Source of the DNA: a bacterium | Lineage (GTDB): Bacteria; Babelota; Babeliae; Babelales; Vermiphilaceae | Length of the DNA stretch: 61,238 bases | Direction of reading: 5' to 3' | Assembly: GCA_021833825.1 (NCBI GenBank) | Contig: JAKBEL010000014.1 | Coordinates: 1-61,238, forward strand | Shown: piece by piece, positions 8,550 to 17,200 of the stretch | How positions within the stretch are numbered: the first letter of the stretch is position 1 | Layout of the letters: each line of letters begins with the position of its first letter | Made by a program: the position numbers and the translations under genes | Notes under the pieces: model-generated | Told to the model about the DNA's origin: nothing | The model's database searches: none | The model's input: the letters and a program-made list of their open reading frames with translations, nothing else

Positions 8550-8885
8550 TTATATATACATATTAAAGCCAAATCCTGGCGTTCCATACATTCCATAATC
8601 CCAATAATATGGCCAGCCATAGTAACCCCAATAAGGGCCACCACCCCATCCATAACCACCATACCAACCACCACGATTCCAACCTCGATGACCATAGCCC
8701 CTTCGTCCCAAGCCACCTCTTCTACCGGCTACGCCAGGGCGTCGACCACCATGACCATGAAAACCTCCATGTCCCCCGTGAAAACCACGACCACCACCAT
8801 GCCCCCCTCCTCCACGAGCATCTACAATAGATGCCGGTAGCAATTGAAGAAGGAATAAGAACATCATTAAACATCTTTTTTTCAT
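8550..8885 (-). CDS. exported Gly/His/Tyr-rich protein
   Basis: A 111-residue exported protein. After the signal peptide (about residues 1-24) comes ARGGGGHGGG, a basic Gly/His/Arg section, then a Trp/Tyr/Gly-rich C-terminus (WYGGYGWGG, PYWGYYGWPYYWDYG). The ATG at 8885 is chosen because AAGGAG stands just upstream. It is a diverged paralogue of the gene at 8159-8497. The aromatic Gly-rich tail recalls structural or cell-wall-type proteins; function unknown. Confidence 0.7.
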   Translation of the reverse strand: MKKRCLMMFLFLLQLLPASIVDARGGGGHGGGRGFHGGHGGFHGHGGRRPGVAGRRGGLGRRGYGHRGWNRGGWYGGYGWGGGPYWGYYGWPYYWDYGMYGTPGFGFNMYI

Positions 8886-9143
8886 AAGACTCCTTATTAA
8901 CATGCTTATTAAATTTCTATTTGTATTAATTTTACAACAAAAGATCGATCAAATGCAATCATTTAATGGTTTTAACATAGAAATTGGTCTGGCAAGCAAG
9001 AAACTATCAGATATATCCTGCTGCAAGGGCTACAACAGCTTGTAACCTGTAAACTTCACTTTTATTTTCAAGTTATTGCCTTATGCAAGCTATATATGGT
9101 ATGTTTAAAAATAGATAAAATACTGTAACGTTAAAGGAAAAAA

Positions 9144-9632
9144 ATGAAGCAAACACTTTTAATAATAACAACATTAGCTGGATGTCTATTATTATCCGGT
9201 TGCTGGGAACAGCAATCTCATGTAGAGACAGAAATGAGCCCTGAAGCAATTTCAGAGGAATCTCATCAATCAAAGGCTCTTGGACTTGATCAATTACTAA
9301 ATGGCAGATCAGCGGTAGAGACCTTTCATGAAGCTATTGGTAACGGAAATGTGGTAGTCGATTTCTATGCAACATGGTGCCCCCCATGCAAAGCGATGCT
9401 CCCAATAGTAGATGAATTATCACAAGAACTTGATACAGTAACATTCATAAAAATCGATGTTGATAAATTTGGTGAAATTGCTGCTGGATTTAAGGTTGGT
9501 GATGAAACTTTTTCTATAGGAAGCGTTCCTCAATTCTTTATCTTTAAAGATGGTAAACTACAAGATCATTTTAATGGCGGCCTTCCTAAAGCTCAATTTC
9601 ACGAGAAAATTAAACATAAACTTGGCTTGTAA
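9144..9632 (+). CDS. thioredoxin-fold lipoprotein (CPPC)
   Basis: A 162-residue envelope thioredoxin. The N-terminus is a lipoprotein signal with lipobox LLSGC (Cys about residue 20). A thioredoxin domain follows with the active site WCPPC in VVDFYATWCPPCKAM, and the cis-Pro in SVPQFFIF. CPPC differs from the usual CGPC and from CxxC motifs of DsbA. An insertion (FKVGDETFSIGSVPQ) lengthens the loop before the cis-Pro. It is followed 15 bases later by a second exported thioredoxin, so the two probably act together in envelope thiol redox. Confidence 0.85.
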   Translation: MKQTLLIITTLAGCLLLSGCWEQQSHVETEMSPEAISEESHQSKALGLDQLLNGRSAVETFHEAIGNGNVVVDFYATWCPPCKAMLPIVDELSQELDTVTFIKIDVDKFGEIAAGFKVGDETFSIGSVPQFFIFKDGKLQDHFNGGLPKAQFHEKIKHKLGL

Positions 9633-9647
9633 CAAAAGAGAACATTT

Positions 9648-10058
9648 ATGAAAAAAAATATTATTACAATAATTGCACTATGTGGATTGATAAACACTAT
9701 AGAAGCAAAACAGTTTGGTAGCACAATCCATTTTGAATATAATCAAGCTCGCCATAAATCATCAATTGAAGCTTTTAATCAAGCTCTAAATGATGCTGAG
9801 ATCGTGGTAGTCGATTTTTTTGCAACATGGTGCGGCCCCTGCAAAACACTTGGGCCCTGCATTGATGCTTTAGCAAAAGAATTAAACTCCATTAAATTTA
9901 TTAAAGTAGATGTCGACCAACATAAACAGATTGCTAATCAATACAACATTAAGAGTATGCCAACACTCAAATTCTTTAAAAATGGTGTAGAGAAAAAAAC
10001 ATTGATCGGAATCCAGAGCAAAGCTGTTATTAAAAGAACAATAGACGAACTATCCTAA
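9648..10058 (+). CDS. exported thioredoxin (CGPC)
   Basis: A 136-residue thioredoxin with a cleavable signal peptide (MKKNIITIIALCGLINTIEA). The domain is canonical: VVVVDFFATWCGPCKTLGP with the CGPC active site, and cis-Pro in SMPTLKFFKNG. Export of a classical thioredoxin is unusual; it may keep envelope proteins reduced or serve as a partner of the CPPC lipoprotein immediately upstream. Its 3' end overlaps the convergent gene at 10050 by nine bases. Confidence 0.88.
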   Translation: MKKNIITIIALCGLINTIEAKQFGSTIHFEYNQARHKSSIEAFNQALNDAEIVVVDFFATWCGPCKTLGPCIDALAKELNSIKFIKVDVDQHKQIANQYNIKSMPTLKFFKNGVEKKTLIGIQSKAVIKRTIDELS

Positions 10059-10754
10059 AGAGCTTGAACAATTATAATAGTAGTTATTAACAGTTTCACA
10101 GGAATGTTCATAATTAGCAATAACCAGAAATAGATTATATGCCATAAGGCTTCCAACTGTTAACACCGTTAGCCCATTGGCTATAATTTTCTGACCCGTT
10201 TTTTGTGAAATAGTACGACCACAACATACACGATCCTCTTGCCACATCAGCCCAGCAAGATCGTACGATAACCTATGAATATCTTTTACATCAATTCCCA
10301 ATTCAATTCCTCCCGATCTTACCTCATCTTTATCGTGATCTATATGAATTTCTTCAGGATCTAGTTTTTGCTCCCTCATGATAGATATTATTTTTTGAAT
10401 CTTAGGATGACCAGCATTTTCTTTTATTACAGCTTTTGCTCGCTTTTTTGACACATCTTTAAGTTTAGTAAATTTACATGCTTTAATAAGAAAATTCACC
10501 TCATCATCATGAAGCTCTGTAATCTCTTCCTGAATATTTTCATGCAAATCTAACCCAAGATCAACATCCTGAGGAGCATGACAAGAATGATGCAATGAAG
10601 CGACTGACGTGATATCATTCAGCCCTTCAATTTCGCGAGGGGTAAACGTTTCATACGTGCTTATTGATCTGCTAATATGCCTTTCTTCATGATCCATGCC
10701 ATTCATAACAAGAGATTGAAAAAGATAAAAATAACATATATTTTTTATAATCAT
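10050..10754 (-). CDS. hypothetical membrane-anchored protein
   Basis: A 234-residue protein of unknown family. The N-terminus (MIIKNICYFYLFQSLVMNG) could be a signal peptide. The middle is charged and helical, and a hydrophobic stretch near residues 195-217 (GLTVLTVGSLMAYNLFLVI) looks like a transmembrane segment, followed by a Cys/Tyr/Asn-rich tail. The ATG at 10754 is chosen for the GGGGAGGG ribosome site; a longer start at 10784 is less likely. It overlaps the exported thioredoxin tail to tail. Confidence 0.6.
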   Translation of the reverse strand: MIIKNICYFYLFQSLVMNGMDHEERHISRSISTYETFTPREIEGLNDITSVASLHHSCHAPQDVDLGLDLHENIQEEITELHDDEVNFLIKACKFTKLKDVSKKRAKAVIKENAGHPKIQKIISIMREQKLDPEEIHIDHDKDEVRSGGIELGIDVKDIHRLSYDLAGLMWQEDRVCCGRTISQKTGQKIIANGLTVLTVGSLMAYNLFLVIANYEHSCETVNNYYYNCSSSLG

Positions 10755-10843
10755 AGCCCTCCCCTTTTTTATTACAAAAAACATCTTTTTCTTAACGATA
10801 ATGCATTCGCCACATAAAAGACAACAAGCTCGCTTTAAAGATC

Positions 10844-10877
10844 AAAAAAAATCCGGCCCTAAAAGAAAGGGCCGGAT
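10844..10877 (-). terminator. intrinsic terminator of nrdB
   Basis: A 10-bp G+C-rich stem (ATCCGGCCCT / AGGGCCGGAT) with a 7-base loop. Read on the minus strand it is followed by a run of seven T. It lies about 30 bases after the nrdB stop and ends the nrdA-nrdB transcript. Confidence 0.9.
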
Positions 10878-10907
10878 AGAAGGTTCTGTACTATCTAAAA
10901 AATATTC

Positions 10908-11903
10908 TTACCACTCAAGCGAACCGGCTGTCTGATATTCCGTTACTCGAGTTTCAAAGAAATTCTTCTCTTTACTTAAATCGGTTGATTGCGACATCCA
11001 TGGAAATGGATTCTTACGCCCATATACTTTAGGCAAATCAATACGCTCAAGCCTTCTGTCTGCAATATATTCAACATATTCACTAAATTGATCAGCATTA
11101 ATACCAAGCAGACCTTGTGGGCATGCATCATATGCATAGGCCTTTTCAAGAATAACTGCATGCTTAACCAATTCAATAATCTCTGCCTGAAATTGGGGAG
11201 TCCAGATTTCTGGATTTTCAGCTTTAATAGTATTGATAAGATCACATCCAAATGCTAAATGAATACTCTCGTCGCGCATAATATATTCAAATTGCTCACC
11301 AATGCCAACCATCTTGTTTTGACGTTTTAATGCAAGCATCATTGCAAAACCGGCATAAAAGAAGATTCCCTCCATGATCACATAATATCCAATGAGATCA
11401 TGAATAAATCTTTGAATGTTTTTTAAACCCTGAGTTGTAAAACCTGGTGCAAATACTGAAGTGGTCAACTGAATAACAAAATCATCTTTTGCTTTTATTG
11501 ATGGCACAGTCTGATACATATTATATATCATGTCTGGATCAAGCCCAAGGCTATCACAACAATAAATAAAAGTATCTGTATGAACAGCCTCTTCATAGGC
11601 TTGTCGCAAAAGATATTGTCGACACTCAGGATTAGTAACATGTTGATAAATTGCAAGCACAATATTATTTGCTGTCAATGACTCAGCAGTTGCAAAAAAA
11701 CCCAAATTCCAAAGAATAAGATGTCGCTCTGTCTCGCTCAATACACTTGGAGATTTCCATTGCTCAACATCCTGCTGCATGGAGACCTCTTCTGGAACCC
11801 AATTGTTTGCAACACCATTTTTATAATGCTCTCTTGCCCACATATAACTCATAGGCAAAATTTTATTTGGATCAACTGCTGAATTATTAATTATTTGTGC
11901 CAT
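10908..11903 (-). CDS. nrdB: ribonucleotide reductase beta subunit, class Ic type
   Basis: A 331-residue radical-generating subunit of ribonucleoside-diphosphate reductase. Metal ligands are visible at Glu74, Glu105, His108, Glu178, Glu212 and His215. The radical tyrosine position (four residues after His108) is Phe112, in EEAVHTDTFIYCC. Phe here defines class Ic enzymes such as that of Chlamydia, which use a Mn/Fe cofactor in place of a tyrosyl radical. The C-terminal FETRVTEYQ...SLEW tail for docking on NrdA is intact. AAGGA precedes the ATG; nrdA lies 24 bases upstream in the same operon. Confidence 0.96.
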   Translation of the reverse strand: MAQIINNSAVDPNKILPMSYMWAREHYKNGVANNWVPEEVSMQQDVEQWKSPSVLSETERHLILWNLGFFATAESLTANNIVLAIYQHVTNPECRQYLLRQAYEEAVHTDTFIYCCDSLGLDPDMIYNMYQTVPSIKAKDDFVIQLTTSVFAPGFTTQGLKNIQRFIHDLIGYYVIMEGIFFYAGFAMMLALKRQNKMVGIGEQFEYIMRDESIHLAFGCDLINTIKAENPEIWTPQFQAEIIELVKHAVILEKAYAYDACPQGLLGINADQFSEYVEYIADRRLERIDLPKVYGRKNPFPWMSQSTDLSKEKNFFETRVTEYQTAGSLEW

Positions 11904-11927
11904 AATATATCCTTTTAATTTAATTGG

Positions 11928-14483
11928 TTATTGGCAAGATTCACATTCCGGGCCATTTAAAATACTACACATAACCTCTTTGTCAGACTTTGCACTCATC
12001 ACTGGAGATGTTAAAACAACATCTTCTGATTGCAATTCTTGCTTATTTATAGCAGCATATTCTCGCTTCTGTGTAAAACCAAACTCACGTCCACTCAAGG
12101 TTGATTTCTCAATCTGAGTTGCTCCCAATGTGCGCAAATAATATGTCGCTTTTAATCCACAACGCCAAGCTTTTTGATAAATACTGCTCAATTTCTTACC
12201 AGAAACGCCTTGCATAAAGACATTATGCGATTGACTCTGATCTATCCATTTCCCACGAACCGCAGTCAATTCAATGAGCCATTCTGGCTCAAGCTCAAAA
12301 GCCTCTTTATATTTATGCTTCAAATGATCTGGAATCTCAGCAATCATCTGAACATTTCCATCATAATACTTAAGCAGATCAAGCATGTGTTGATCCCAAA
12401 GGCCAAGTTTTTTCAGATCATCTACCAAATAGTTATTCACCACGGTAAACTCACCCGTCATATTGGCTTTGACATAGATATTTTTGTAAATCGGCTCTAT
12501 ACATGGATAACAATTTGCAATATTTGAAATGGTGGCAGTCGGAGCGATCGCCATAGTGTTTGAATTTCGCATTCCATGCCGTTTGATTGATTCACGAACC
12601 AGAGCCCAATCAAGCTTTGAATTACGATTTACTTCAATCTCTTGCCCCCGCTGCTCCTGTAATAACTCTAAAGTATCCTGCGGCAAAAGCCCCCGATCCC
12701 ATTTTGAACCTTTAAATGATGAATAAGATCCACGCTCTGCTGCAAGTTCAGATGATGCCAATATAGCATTATATGCAACAGCCTCCATTAGTTCATCTGC
12801 AACATCCAAAGCTCGTTGATCATCAAATGCAATATCCATTTTATAAAGCGCATCCTGAAAACCCATAATGCCTAAACCTATTGGACGATGGCGCAGGTTA
12901 GAAGTCTGCCCCTCTTTAGTAGGATAAAAGTTAATATCAATAACATTATCAAGCATACGAACCGCGATTTTAATAGTATGAGCAAGCATATCCATATCAA
13001 GCTGCTCATTAATAATGTGTGATGATAAGTTAACAGATCCCAAATTACATACAGCAGTCTCTTCTGGCGACGTATTCAAGCTAATTTCTGTACAAAGATT
13101 GGTACTATGAATAACACCTGCATGATCTTGAGGAGAACGAACATTAAATGCATCTTTAAATGTAATCCATGGATGGCCCGTTTCAAAAAGTCGACTAATC
13201 ATTTTACGCCATAACTGAACGGCTGGCATACGCTTTGTTAAACGCAACTTCCCCTCATCAGCCATCTTCTCATACGCAACATAACGCTCTTCAAAAGCCT
13301 TCCCATAAAGATCGTGTAGATCTGGCGTTTCATCTGGAGAGAACAAAGTCCATTGCCCATCTTCTTGCACTCGCTTCATGAATAAATCTGGTATCCAGTT
13401 TGCAGTGTTAATATCATGAGTGCGCCTTCGCTCATCACCAGTATTTCTTCGCAAATCTAAGAAATCTTCAATATCATAGTGCCATGTTTCAAGATATACA
13501 ACGCTTGCGCCACGGCGCTTTCCACTACGATTAATAGAAGCAGTTGTATCATTTGCAACCTTTAAAAAAGGAACTACACCTTGGCTTTCAACATTAATAC
13601 TTTTTATTAATGCACCAGTTCCGCGAACTGGTGTCCAATCATTTGCAACCCCACCAGACCATTTTGCCATCTGAGCATTATCTGCTATGCATTTGAAAAT
13701 ATGATGAAGATCATCACTTACTGTTGTCAAAAAACATGAGCTCAATTGTGGCACAACAAGCCCAGCGTGCAATAATGTTGGCGTGCTTGGTACATAGCGC
13801 ATACAGGATAATAGACGATAAAATTCTATTGCAGTCTCAGTTTTGTGTTTTTCATTTAGAGCAAGACCCATTGCAACACGCATCCAAAAGAGTTGCGGTA
13901 ATTCTGTGCGCTTACCATCTATTTTAACAAAATAACGCTCATACAATGTTTTTAAACCCATAAAATAGATCAATTGATCACGATCCAATATGAGCTCTTT
14001 GGCTAATCGCTCAAGATCAAATTCAAGCATACGTGCATCAAAAATGCCCTTCTTGACGCCCTGCGCAATATTAACAATCAATGCAGAACGATATTTTTCA
14101 TCTCGGCCATCACTCTCAATAGAAGAGCCCGTCACTTCATAAAAGAGCCTCTTTAAAAGAAGCTGAGCTGCAACAAAACCGTATGCAGGATCTCGCTCAA
14201 TAAAAGCTGTTGCCGATAATATTAAAGCATCTAGAAGCTCTAAAGAGGTTATGCCATCATAAATATTGCGCACAGTCTCTTGCATGATCTCATCAGCATC
14301 AATCTCATTTTGATGCTCTTGCGCAGCCCATGCGATTGTCTTATAAATTCTACTAACATCAAACAGCTCACGACTATCATCATGCTGCAAAACATATAAC
14401 TGCCTACCAGATGATCTTGTAGCTACCTCTGACATAGAAGCAAATTTTAAAGAACTTGTGTTCCATTTATTTACCAAATCCAT
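11928..14483 (-). CDS. nrdA: ribonucleotide reductase alpha subunit
   Basis: An 851-residue catalytic subunit reducing ribonucleoside diphosphates. An N-terminal ATP-cone (about residues 28-115) allows overall activity control. Active-site cysteines are seen in SSCFLTT, NLCTEISLN and AVCNLGSVNLSS, and the C-terminal thiol pair is CESCQ at the very end. It is followed by nrdB, whose sequence identifies the pair as class Ic. The ATG at 14483 has AAAGGG before it. Confidence 0.96.
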   Translation of the reverse strand: MDLVNKWNTSSLKFASMSEVATRSSGRQLYVLQHDDSRELFDVSRIYKTIAWAAQEHQNEIDADEIMQETVRNIYDGITSLELLDALILSATAFIERDPAYGFVAAQLLLKRLFYEVTGSSIESDGRDEKYRSALIVNIAQGVKKGIFDARMLEFDLERLAKELILDRDQLIYFMGLKTLYERYFVKIDGKRTELPQLFWMRVAMGLALNEKHKTETAIEFYRLLSCMRYVPSTPTLLHAGLVVPQLSSCFLTTVSDDLHHIFKCIADNAQMAKWSGGVANDWTPVRGTGALIKSINVESQGVVPFLKVANDTTASINRSGKRRGASVVYLETWHYDIEDFLDLRRNTGDERRRTHDINTANWIPDLFMKRVQEDGQWTLFSPDETPDLHDLYGKAFEERYVAYEKMADEGKLRLTKRMPAVQLWRKMISRLFETGHPWITFKDAFNVRSPQDHAGVIHSTNLCTEISLNTSPEETAVCNLGSVNLSSHIINEQLDMDMLAHTIKIAVRMLDNVIDINFYPTKEGQTSNLRHRPIGLGIMGFQDALYKMDIAFDDQRALDVADELMEAVAYNAILASSELAAERGSYSSFKGSKWDRGLLPQDTLELLQEQRGQEIEVNRNSKLDWALVRESIKRHGMRNSNTMAIAPTATISNIANCYPCIEPIYKNIYVKANMTGEFTVVNNYLVDDLKKLGLWDQHMLDLLKYYDGNVQMIAEIPDHLKHKYKEAFELEPEWLIELTAVRGKWIDQSQSHNVFMQGVSGKKLSSIYQKAWRCGLKATYYLRTLGATQIEKSTLSGREFGFTQKREYAAINKQELQSEDVVLTSPVMSAKSDKEVMCSILNGPECESCQ

Positions 14484-14960
14484 AGCACCCTTTCTCTAAA
14501 TTATACATAGCAATCTGTTGTCCTTCTAATTTTTTTTCGATAGAGCCCCCCCTCTTGGATTTTTATCCAATTCGCATCTCTTTATGCACTAGACACACAT
14601 ATTATTTTTTTATAATTAGTTACTATGCGAAAAAAACAAATTATTAAGATCTACTCATATAGTATCTTGTTAAGCATACAGAATCAACTATTTTTTAAAA
14701 AAATTTTCGTAACCATATTCTAAAATTTTTAATACACGAATAGCTATTCTAATTTCTATTTGTATGAAAATGCGCCATCACAAAGGAGCGAAGCTCAATG
14801 CTTTATGCATAAATGTATAACTTCAAACATAATGGCAAAATAACTGAAATGTAAAAAATAGAATAACACAATCACTATAAAAAAACTATCCGGAAATAAG
14901 AATTTTTTGACTTTTAAAATTGAACAGAATTGTTATAATATAACTCAAAAAGGAGTTTTT
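14484..14960. other. 477-base divergent intergenic region (nrdA / sod)
   Basis: No gene is supported here. It must carry the nrdA promoter (minus) and the sod promoter (plus). A C7 run (14546-14552) lies about 65 bases before nrdA. Short palindromic bits such as GGATTTTTATCC (14556-14567) and TTTATGCATAAA (14800-14811) are present. I looked for an NrdR box and saw only a poor half-site (ACACACATATT, near 14592). Confidence 0.5.
14907..14939 (+). promoter_or_regulatory. predicted sod promoter, extended -10
   Basis: TATAAT at 14934-14939 is preceded by TGT, an extended -10 element, and lies 21 bases before the sod start codon. TTGACT at 14907-14912 is 21 bases upstream, too far for an ideal -35, so the extended -10 probably does the work. 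Confidence 0.5.
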
Positions 14961-15707
14961 ATGAAATCAAATACATACTTTATAAATACGGTTATAGCCA
15001 GTGCATTAATGACTTCAACTAACGCCTTGACCGAATGCGAGACTTTTAAAAAAAATACAACACACATTGCTCCATTCTATAATGAACATTATCCATTTTC
15101 ACTTGAAGACCTTCCTTATAAATATAATGCCTTAGAACCCTACATTGATGAAAAAACAATGGAGACCCATCACACAAAGCATCACAAAACATATATCGAC
15201 AATCTCAACAACATATTAAAAGATTACCCCAAACTTCATCAAAAAACATTATTCGAATTACTATCTCAGATCGATTCTTACCCAACAGATATAAAAACCG
15301 GATTACGCAACAATGCCGGTGGACACTTTAATCACAGCCTTTTTTGGAGAGTAATAAAGCCAGGCGGTTCACCAATAAGTAAAGATCTAGCATTGCAAAT
15401 CACAAAAAATTTTGGATCATTTGAAGCTTTTCAAGATAAGTTTAACCATTGCGCAAAATCACTCTTTGGTAGCGGATGGGTATGGCTTGTTACCAATCCA
15501 AAAGGAGACCTTTCAATTATAACAACGAACAATCAAGACAACCCTCTTTCAAAAAGACTCACACCCATTCTTTGCCTTGATGTATGGGAACATGCATATT
15601 ACTTAAAATATCAGAATAGAAGAGGAGATTACATTAAAGAATTTTGGCATATTATCAATTGGGAACAGATAGAAAGATATTATAAACAAGCAATTCAAAA
15701 ATCTTAA
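14961..15707 (+). CDS. sodA: exported Fe/Mn superoxide dismutase
   Basis: A 248-residue superoxide dismutase with an added N-terminal signal sequence (about 25 residues, ending near TSTNALTEC). The SOD core starts at PFSLEDLPYKYNALEPYID. Metal ligands are His in HHTKHHKTY, His in NNAGGHFNHSLFW, and Asp/His in CLDVWEHAYYLKY. The Gly-Gly-His of NNAGGHFNH is of the Mn-type rather than the Fe-type. The ATG at 14961 has AAAAAGGAG upstream. Export suggests defence against external superoxide, for example from a eukaryotic host; that is inference. Confidence 0.9.
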   Translation: MKSNTYFINTVIASALMTSTNALTECETFKKNTTHIAPFYNEHYPFSLEDLPYKYNALEPYIDEKTMETHHTKHHKTYIDNLNNILKDYPKLHQKTLFELLSQIDSYPTDIKTGLRNNAGGHFNHSLFWRVIKPGGSPISKDLALQITKNFGSFEAFQDKFNHCAKSLFGSGWVWLVTNPKGDLSIITTNNQDNPLSKRLTPILCLDVWEHAYYLKYQNRRGDYIKEFWHIINWEQIERYYKQAIQKS

Positions 15708-16987
15708 ATTAAACTTACCTGCGGCAACGGATAATACATAAATGATCCAAAAGCAGAACGATAGAAGATCTCCAAATCTTTATTAATAAAATCAGTGAGC
15801 TCTTTTTTGGAAATCTTACCTTGAATATAATTTCTAATCAACGGAGTACCAACAGCTTGATCAAAATAATCAGAGAACGCCAACATAATCCCAGAGGATT
15901 TAAAAAATTCAAGGATCACCAAAAGGGCTCTAAAAATATCAACCTGATCTATATTTGCAATATGAATGCGCAATCCATGACAATACTCTTTTTTGCTATC
16001 GCTAAAATAGCTACAAAAACTACTATTAATTCCTAATCTTCGCAATATAACCTGTAATTGATACCAACGATGCTCTGAAAAATCAATCGATGCAGGAAGA
16101 GTAATACAACTATATGCATGAAAAGTATTGACCCCAACATCAAAAGGGGCCACATAATGCAATGCCCCACAAATACTAAAACCATAAACTGTATTGGTAT
16201 GCGCGACATTCAGAGGGTGTTGAGCATAGGTCTGGGCAATCTCCACGCGATGATAATCTTGCATAGGAACAATATACATATGGGCCATACCATTTAAAAC
16301 TTGCATATTATAAAATTGAGCAAGCTCTCCGATTGTCATCCCATGCCTTATGGGTAGCTTAATTGGTATATACTGATGCAACGGATAACAGAGCGACCCT
16401 TCAATTTTCTGGCCAAGAATATTTGGCCTATCTAAAACAACAATAGGCAACCCCTCAGCCATTCCTTTATGAATTGCATCAAATAATAGAGCTATTGCAT
16501 ATCCATATCCAATGCCAACATCTGGCAAGTCTATCAAAAGAAGATCCAGCCCACTTAACATCTGCTCATTAAAACCCTCATTATAAACAGAATAAAATTC
16601 AATATCATCTTCATGGAGAGCATTTTGACAGGCATCTTGCCCAGAAAAAATATACTTAGGATAAAAAACTTTTTTAATACATAGATCTTTTTTTTCAAGC
16701 ACATTGAGATTATTTGCACCCTGTTGATCAGTTGCATAATTATTTGTTATCAAGCCGATTCTAATTACATTTTTAGTTGGACAAATCTGCACTATGAAAT
16801 CTTTTTTTATATTTTCAAGACCGAGAGTAAAACTTCCCTGCTGAGGTACCAATGGTATATACAAAGATGAAGCCCCTCCTTTATCTGTAATAAAAAGCCG
16901 AGGTATAAAACAGACCATTGAAATAACAAAGAAGACTCGCATCAGAGCAAGTAAATATTCAAATAAACGAACCCCCCCCCACAACAT
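15704..16987 (-). CDS. DUF1343 protein, NamZ-like exo-beta-N-acetylmuramidase, with G9 tract
   Basis: A 427-residue protein of the DUF1343 family, whose characterised member NamZ removes N-acetylmuramic acid from peptidoglycan fragments. Family motifs: GLITNNYA, DLPDVGIGYGYA, VVLDRPN, and LPIRHGMTIGELA. The N-terminus is hydrophobic (residues 8-32), so it is exported or anchored. GGAGAG precedes the ATG at 16987. Codons 3-6 contain nine consecutive G. One G more or fewer moves the frame to a stop within about 15 codons, so the gene may be switched by slippage. It ends tail to tail with sod, overlapping by a few bases. Confidence 0.85.
   Translation of the reverse strand: MLWGGVRLFEYLLALMRVFFVISMVCFIPRLFITDKGGASSLYIPLVPQQGSFTLGLENIKKDFIVQICPTKNVIRIGLITNNYATDQQGANNLNVLEKKDLCIKKVFYPKYIFSGQDACQNALHEDDIEFYSVYNEGFNEQMLSGLDLLLIDLPDVGIGYGYAIALLFDAIHKGMAEGLPIVVLDRPNILGQKIEGSLCYPLHQYIPIKLPIRHGMTIGELAQFYNMQVLNGMAHMYIVPMQDYHRVEIAQTYAQHPLNVAHTNTVYGFSICGALHYVAPFDVGVNTFHAYSCITLPASIDFSEHRWYQLQVILRRLGINSSFCSYFSDSKKEYCHGLRIHIANIDQVDIFRALLVILEFFKSSGIMLAFSDYFDQAVGTPLIRNYIQGKISKKELTDFINKDLEIFYRSAFGSFMYYPLPQVSLI
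16972..16980 (-). repeat. C9/G9 homopolymer in the 5' coding region of the DUF1343 gene
   Basis: Nine C on the plus strand (G on the coding strand), seven bases after the start codon of the DUF1343 gene. G or C runs of this length are rare in such A+T-rich DNA, and this is the classic position of a translational phase-variation tract. Confidence 0.8.
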
Positions 16988-17143
16988 AATACTCTCTCCA
17001 TTTTATTAATAACTTATTTGCAACCCCTGTATATCACAATATCATGTTATCCCCTCAGCAAGCAATAAATTTCTATTAAAAAATATAGGCGATCTTTAAA
17101 ATCATTTCAAAATTCGAATAAGCACGAACTTCTTATAAAAAAA

Positions 17144-17168
17144 GTGCCCTCTTTTTACAAGAGAGCAC
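17144..17168 (-). terminator. intrinsic terminator of the pyrophosphatase gene
   Basis: Read on the minus strand: GTGCTCTCTT, short loop, AAGAGGGCAC, then a run of seven T. The 10-bp stem has one G-U pair. It lies about 33 bases after the stop codon. Confidence 0.88.
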
Positions 17169-17200
17169 CCAAATTATTACTATAAAAAAATAACGACTAT

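Noticed and set aside
8119-8830. His-rich plus-strand frames at 8119-8349 and 8609-8830
   Set aside because: Mirror images of the Gly-rich repeats on the minus strand, where signal peptides and ribosome sites are found.
14546-14552. C7 run upstream of nrdA as a third phase-variation tract
   Set aside because: Shorter, and not placed between recognisable promoter elements or in a coding start.
14580-14610. NrdR box before nrdA
   Set aside because: Only a partial half-site (ACACACATATT) with no matching second half.
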